Shown here piece after piece: positions 61,792 through 63,319 of a stretch of 63,319 nucleotides of DNA. The notes below the pieces were generated by a model that was given only the letters and a program-made list of their open reading frames with translations, was not told the DNA's origin and did not search any database. The stretch lies in the NCBI GenBank assembly GCA_902792685.1, contig CADBAP010000001.1:1-63319 (forward strand), written 5' to 3'. The DNA is from an uncultured Prevotellaceae bacterium. Lineage in GTDB: Bacteria > Bacteroidota > Bacteroidia > Bacteroidales > Bacteroidaceae. Position 1 is the first letter of the stretch; the number at the start of each line of letters is the position of its first letter. A program made the translations under genes and the position numbers.

Positions 61792-62490
61792 TTATTCCTC
61801 TTCAGGAGCAATGAGCTTGTAGCCCTTGCCGTGAATATTGATGATTTCAATCTGGTCGTCGTCCTTCAGATGCTTACGCAGCTTGGTGATATACACATCC
61901 ATCGAGCGTGCATTGAAGTAGTTGTCGTCAATCCAGATTGTCTTCAGGGCGAAGTCGCGCTGCAGAATCTCATTGGTATGACTGCAGAGCAGTGCCAGAA
62001 GTTCGTTCTCCTTGGTGGTCAGCTTCGTCTGCTTGTCACCGATAGACAGCAACTGCTTCTGGGTATCGAAGGTGAAGCGACCGATATGATACAATGTTGA
62101 TTCCTTATTCTTCTTTCCGCGTACGCGACGGAGGATGGCCTCAATACGGAATACCAGCTCTTCCATCGAGAATGGTTTGGTGATATAGTCGTCGGCACCA
62201 ATCTTGAAACCTTCCAGGATATCTTCCTTCAGCTGCTTGGCGGTCAGGAAGATGATGGGAATCTCCGCATTGGCCTGACGGATTTCCTGAGCCAACGCAA
62301 AACCGTCTTTCTTCGGCATCATGACATCCAGCACACAAATGTCGAACTTGTTTTTCAAGAATGCCTTGTAACCAGCTTCACCATCGGGGCAAAGCTCTGC
62401 CTGATAACCTTTTGCCTGAAGGTACTCGCGAAGCAACATTCCGAGGTTCTCGTCGTCTTCGCACAACAGAATCTTCAAATTCTCTTCCAT
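61792..62490 (-). CDS. rprY: OmpR-family response regulator RprY
   Basis: A 232-residue two-component regulator. Receiver with the acidic pair in LLCEDDENLG, phospho-acceptor Asp in CVLDVMMPKKDG, Thr in IIFLTAKQ and Lys in ITKPFSMEELV; C-terminal OmpR winged helix (LTTKENELLALLCSHTNEIL ... DVYITKLRKHL ... GKGYKL). Sequence and gene order match RprX/RprY of Bacteroides, an oxidative-stress- and envelope-linked pair. The kinase gene is just upstream, separated by a 7-bp-unit repeat. Confidence 0.92.
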   Translation of the reverse strand: MEENLKILLCEDDENLGMLLREYLQAKGYQAELCPDGEAGYKAFLKNKFDICVLDVMMPKKDGFALAQEIRQANAEIPIIFLTAKQLKEDILEGFKIGADDYITKPFSMEELVFRIEAILRRVRGKKNKESTLYHIGRFTFDTQKQLLSIGDKQTKLTTKENELLALLCSHTNEILQRDFALKTIWIDDNYFNARSMDVYITKLRKHLKDDDQIEIINIHGKGYKLIAPEEE

Positions 62491-62520
62491 AATTCTTTTG
62501 TTTAAAGGGTTTTTATATAA

Positions 62521-62583
62521 TGTTTAATGTTTATTGTTTAATGTTTATTGTCTATTGCCTATTGGTTATTGTTTATTGGTTAT
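62521..62583. repeat. 7-bp tandem repeat TGTTTAT x9 between rprX and rprY
   Basis: Nine contiguous heptamers of the form TGnnTAT/TGTTTAA occupy 63 bp of the gap of 100 bp between the kinase stop and regulator start. The longest such array in the window. Confidence 0.9.
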
Positions 62584-62590
62584 TGATTTT

Positions 62591-63319
62591 TTAACTCCTG
62601 ATGACCGGCAGCTTGATGGTGAAGGTGGTACCCTTTCCATATTCGCTGTCAACCTTGATTTCGCCACCGTGCAGTTCCACGATCTTCTTCACGTAGGCCA
62701 GTCCCAAGCCGAAACCTTTGGCATCGTGACGGTTGCCGGTATGTACGCGGTAGAACTTGTCGAAAATCTTCTTCAGATTGTCTTTCTTGATGCCCAAGCC
62801 CGTATCGCGAATCGAGAGGAACAGATGGTCTTCGGTGTTCCACGTCTTCAGATAGATGTCGAGCGGCTCTTCCGGCTTGCGGTATTTCACAGCGTTGTCC
62901 AACAGGTTGTTGATGACATTCTGGAAATGTACCTCATCGACATAGATGGCTGAATCGATGGCTTCGATTTCGGTATAGATCTTTCCACCGGTATGTTCTA
63001 CACGCAACGTAAACGAGTTGGCGATATTCTCCACGACTTCGTTCAGGTCGAGTTCCTTCTTCTTGAATATTGTCTGCTGACGGTCGAACATCGACATCTG
63101 CAGCACCTTTTCAACCAGGAAGCGCAAGCGTTTTGACTCTTCGTTGATGACACCGCCCAGGTGTTCCACCATCTGCGGACTCTTGGTCAGACTCTTATCG
63201 TTCATCATCTGTGCTGCCAGTGAGATGCTGGCAATCGGCGTCTTCAGCTCGTGGGTCATGTTGTTGATGAAGTCGTTCTTGATTTCCGAATACCTCTTCT
63301 GTCGGAAGATGGAGTAAAT
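62591..63319 (-). CDS. rprX: Sensor histidine kinase RprX, 3' part
   Basis: The last 242 residues of the kinase; the frame is open to the window edge (IYSIFRQKRYSEIKNDFINN before the H box), so the gene is cut there and its sensor and membrane parts are missing. H box MTHELKTPIASI, N box NNLLDNAVKY, G1 SIRDTGLGI, F box DKFYRV, G2 GFGLGLAYVKKI and a final GKGTTFTIKLP are all intact, so it is an active HisKA/HATPase kinase. Pairs with rprY. Confidence 0.93.
   Translation of the reverse strand: MYSIFRQKRYSEIKNDFINNMTHELKTPIASISLAAQMMNDKSLTKSPQMVEHLGGVINEESKRLRFLVEKVLQMSMFDRQQTIFKKKELDLNEVVENIANSFTLRVEHTGGKIYTEIEAIDSAIYVDEVHFQNVINNLLDNAVKYRKPEEPLDIYLKTWNTEDHLFLSIRDTGLGIKKDNLKKIFDKFYRVHTGNRHDAKGFGLGLAYVKKIVELHGGEIKVDSEYGKGTTFTIKLPVIRS

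Overview
The window looks like a chromosome segment of a Bacteroidales bacterium, most likely Prevotella or a close relative. Gene families typical of that group are present: a Rho with a very long disordered N-terminus, DUF4421, DUF4468 and DUF4836 proteins, a putative porin, RprX/RprY, HU-like and DUF3987 island genes. Many gene starts lie just downstream of the Bacteroidetes promoter pattern TTTG, 19-20 bp, TAnnTTTG. I saw no rRNA, tRNA or CRISPR array.

Layout. 1-7340: end of a ModF-like ABC protein, then a coupled operon of a secreted protein and the AddA/AddB-type helicase-nuclease pair. 7346-14010 (minus): kdgK, eda, a very large tandem sensor kinase, its DUF5932-like response regulator and a small membrane protein. 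14302-16939 (plus): a LacI-type regulator and altronate dehydratase; with kdgK and eda they form a hexuronate degradation locus. 16969-30478: housekeeping genes (proS, engB, an Uup-like ABC-F, a SpoU methyltransferase, rho) among secreted or envelope proteins, ending with a LuxR-type regulator. 30637-37284: a DUF4468 protein, a 59-residue membrane protein and a porin in one operon, an HD protein, a RluA synthase with a 51-residue membrane protein, an M15 peptidase and a Fur-family regulator. 37429-48055: an ABC-F protein with one degenerate ATP site, grpE-dnaJ behind a consensus sigma-54 promoter, folC, galM-galK, a dead-Nudix AraR-type regulator, transketolase and rpiB.

48056-58960 is an accessory region. 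It holds a REP-associated tyrosine transposase (RAYT) gene broken by one in-frame TAA and lying between G-rich palindromes of one family, an orphan polyvalent-protein-kinase-like gene, an AT-rich three-gene envelope cassette, a structured non-coding RNA candidate, and a satellite-like replication module (DUF3987 protein, CHC2/Toprim primase, lipoprotein, HU-like protein). That module contains a nested palindrome with an AT-rich centre and a 22-bp tandem array. The G-rich palindromes also occur inside the primase reading frame.

58963-63319 (minus): an FtsX-like permease, a DUF4836 lipoprotein, RprY and the 3' part of RprX, cut by the window edge.

A second theme is an abundance of degenerate 7-10 bp tandem repeats, each with its own unit, in many intergenic gaps and in a few coding sequences (addB, folC, the RAYT remnant). 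The strongest leads are the RAYT/palindrome system with coding insertions, the structured RNA at 52087-52267, the origin-like nested palindrome at 54403-54566, and the sigma-54 promoter of grpE-dnaJ. All family assignments come from reading motifs by eye; no database search was possible.
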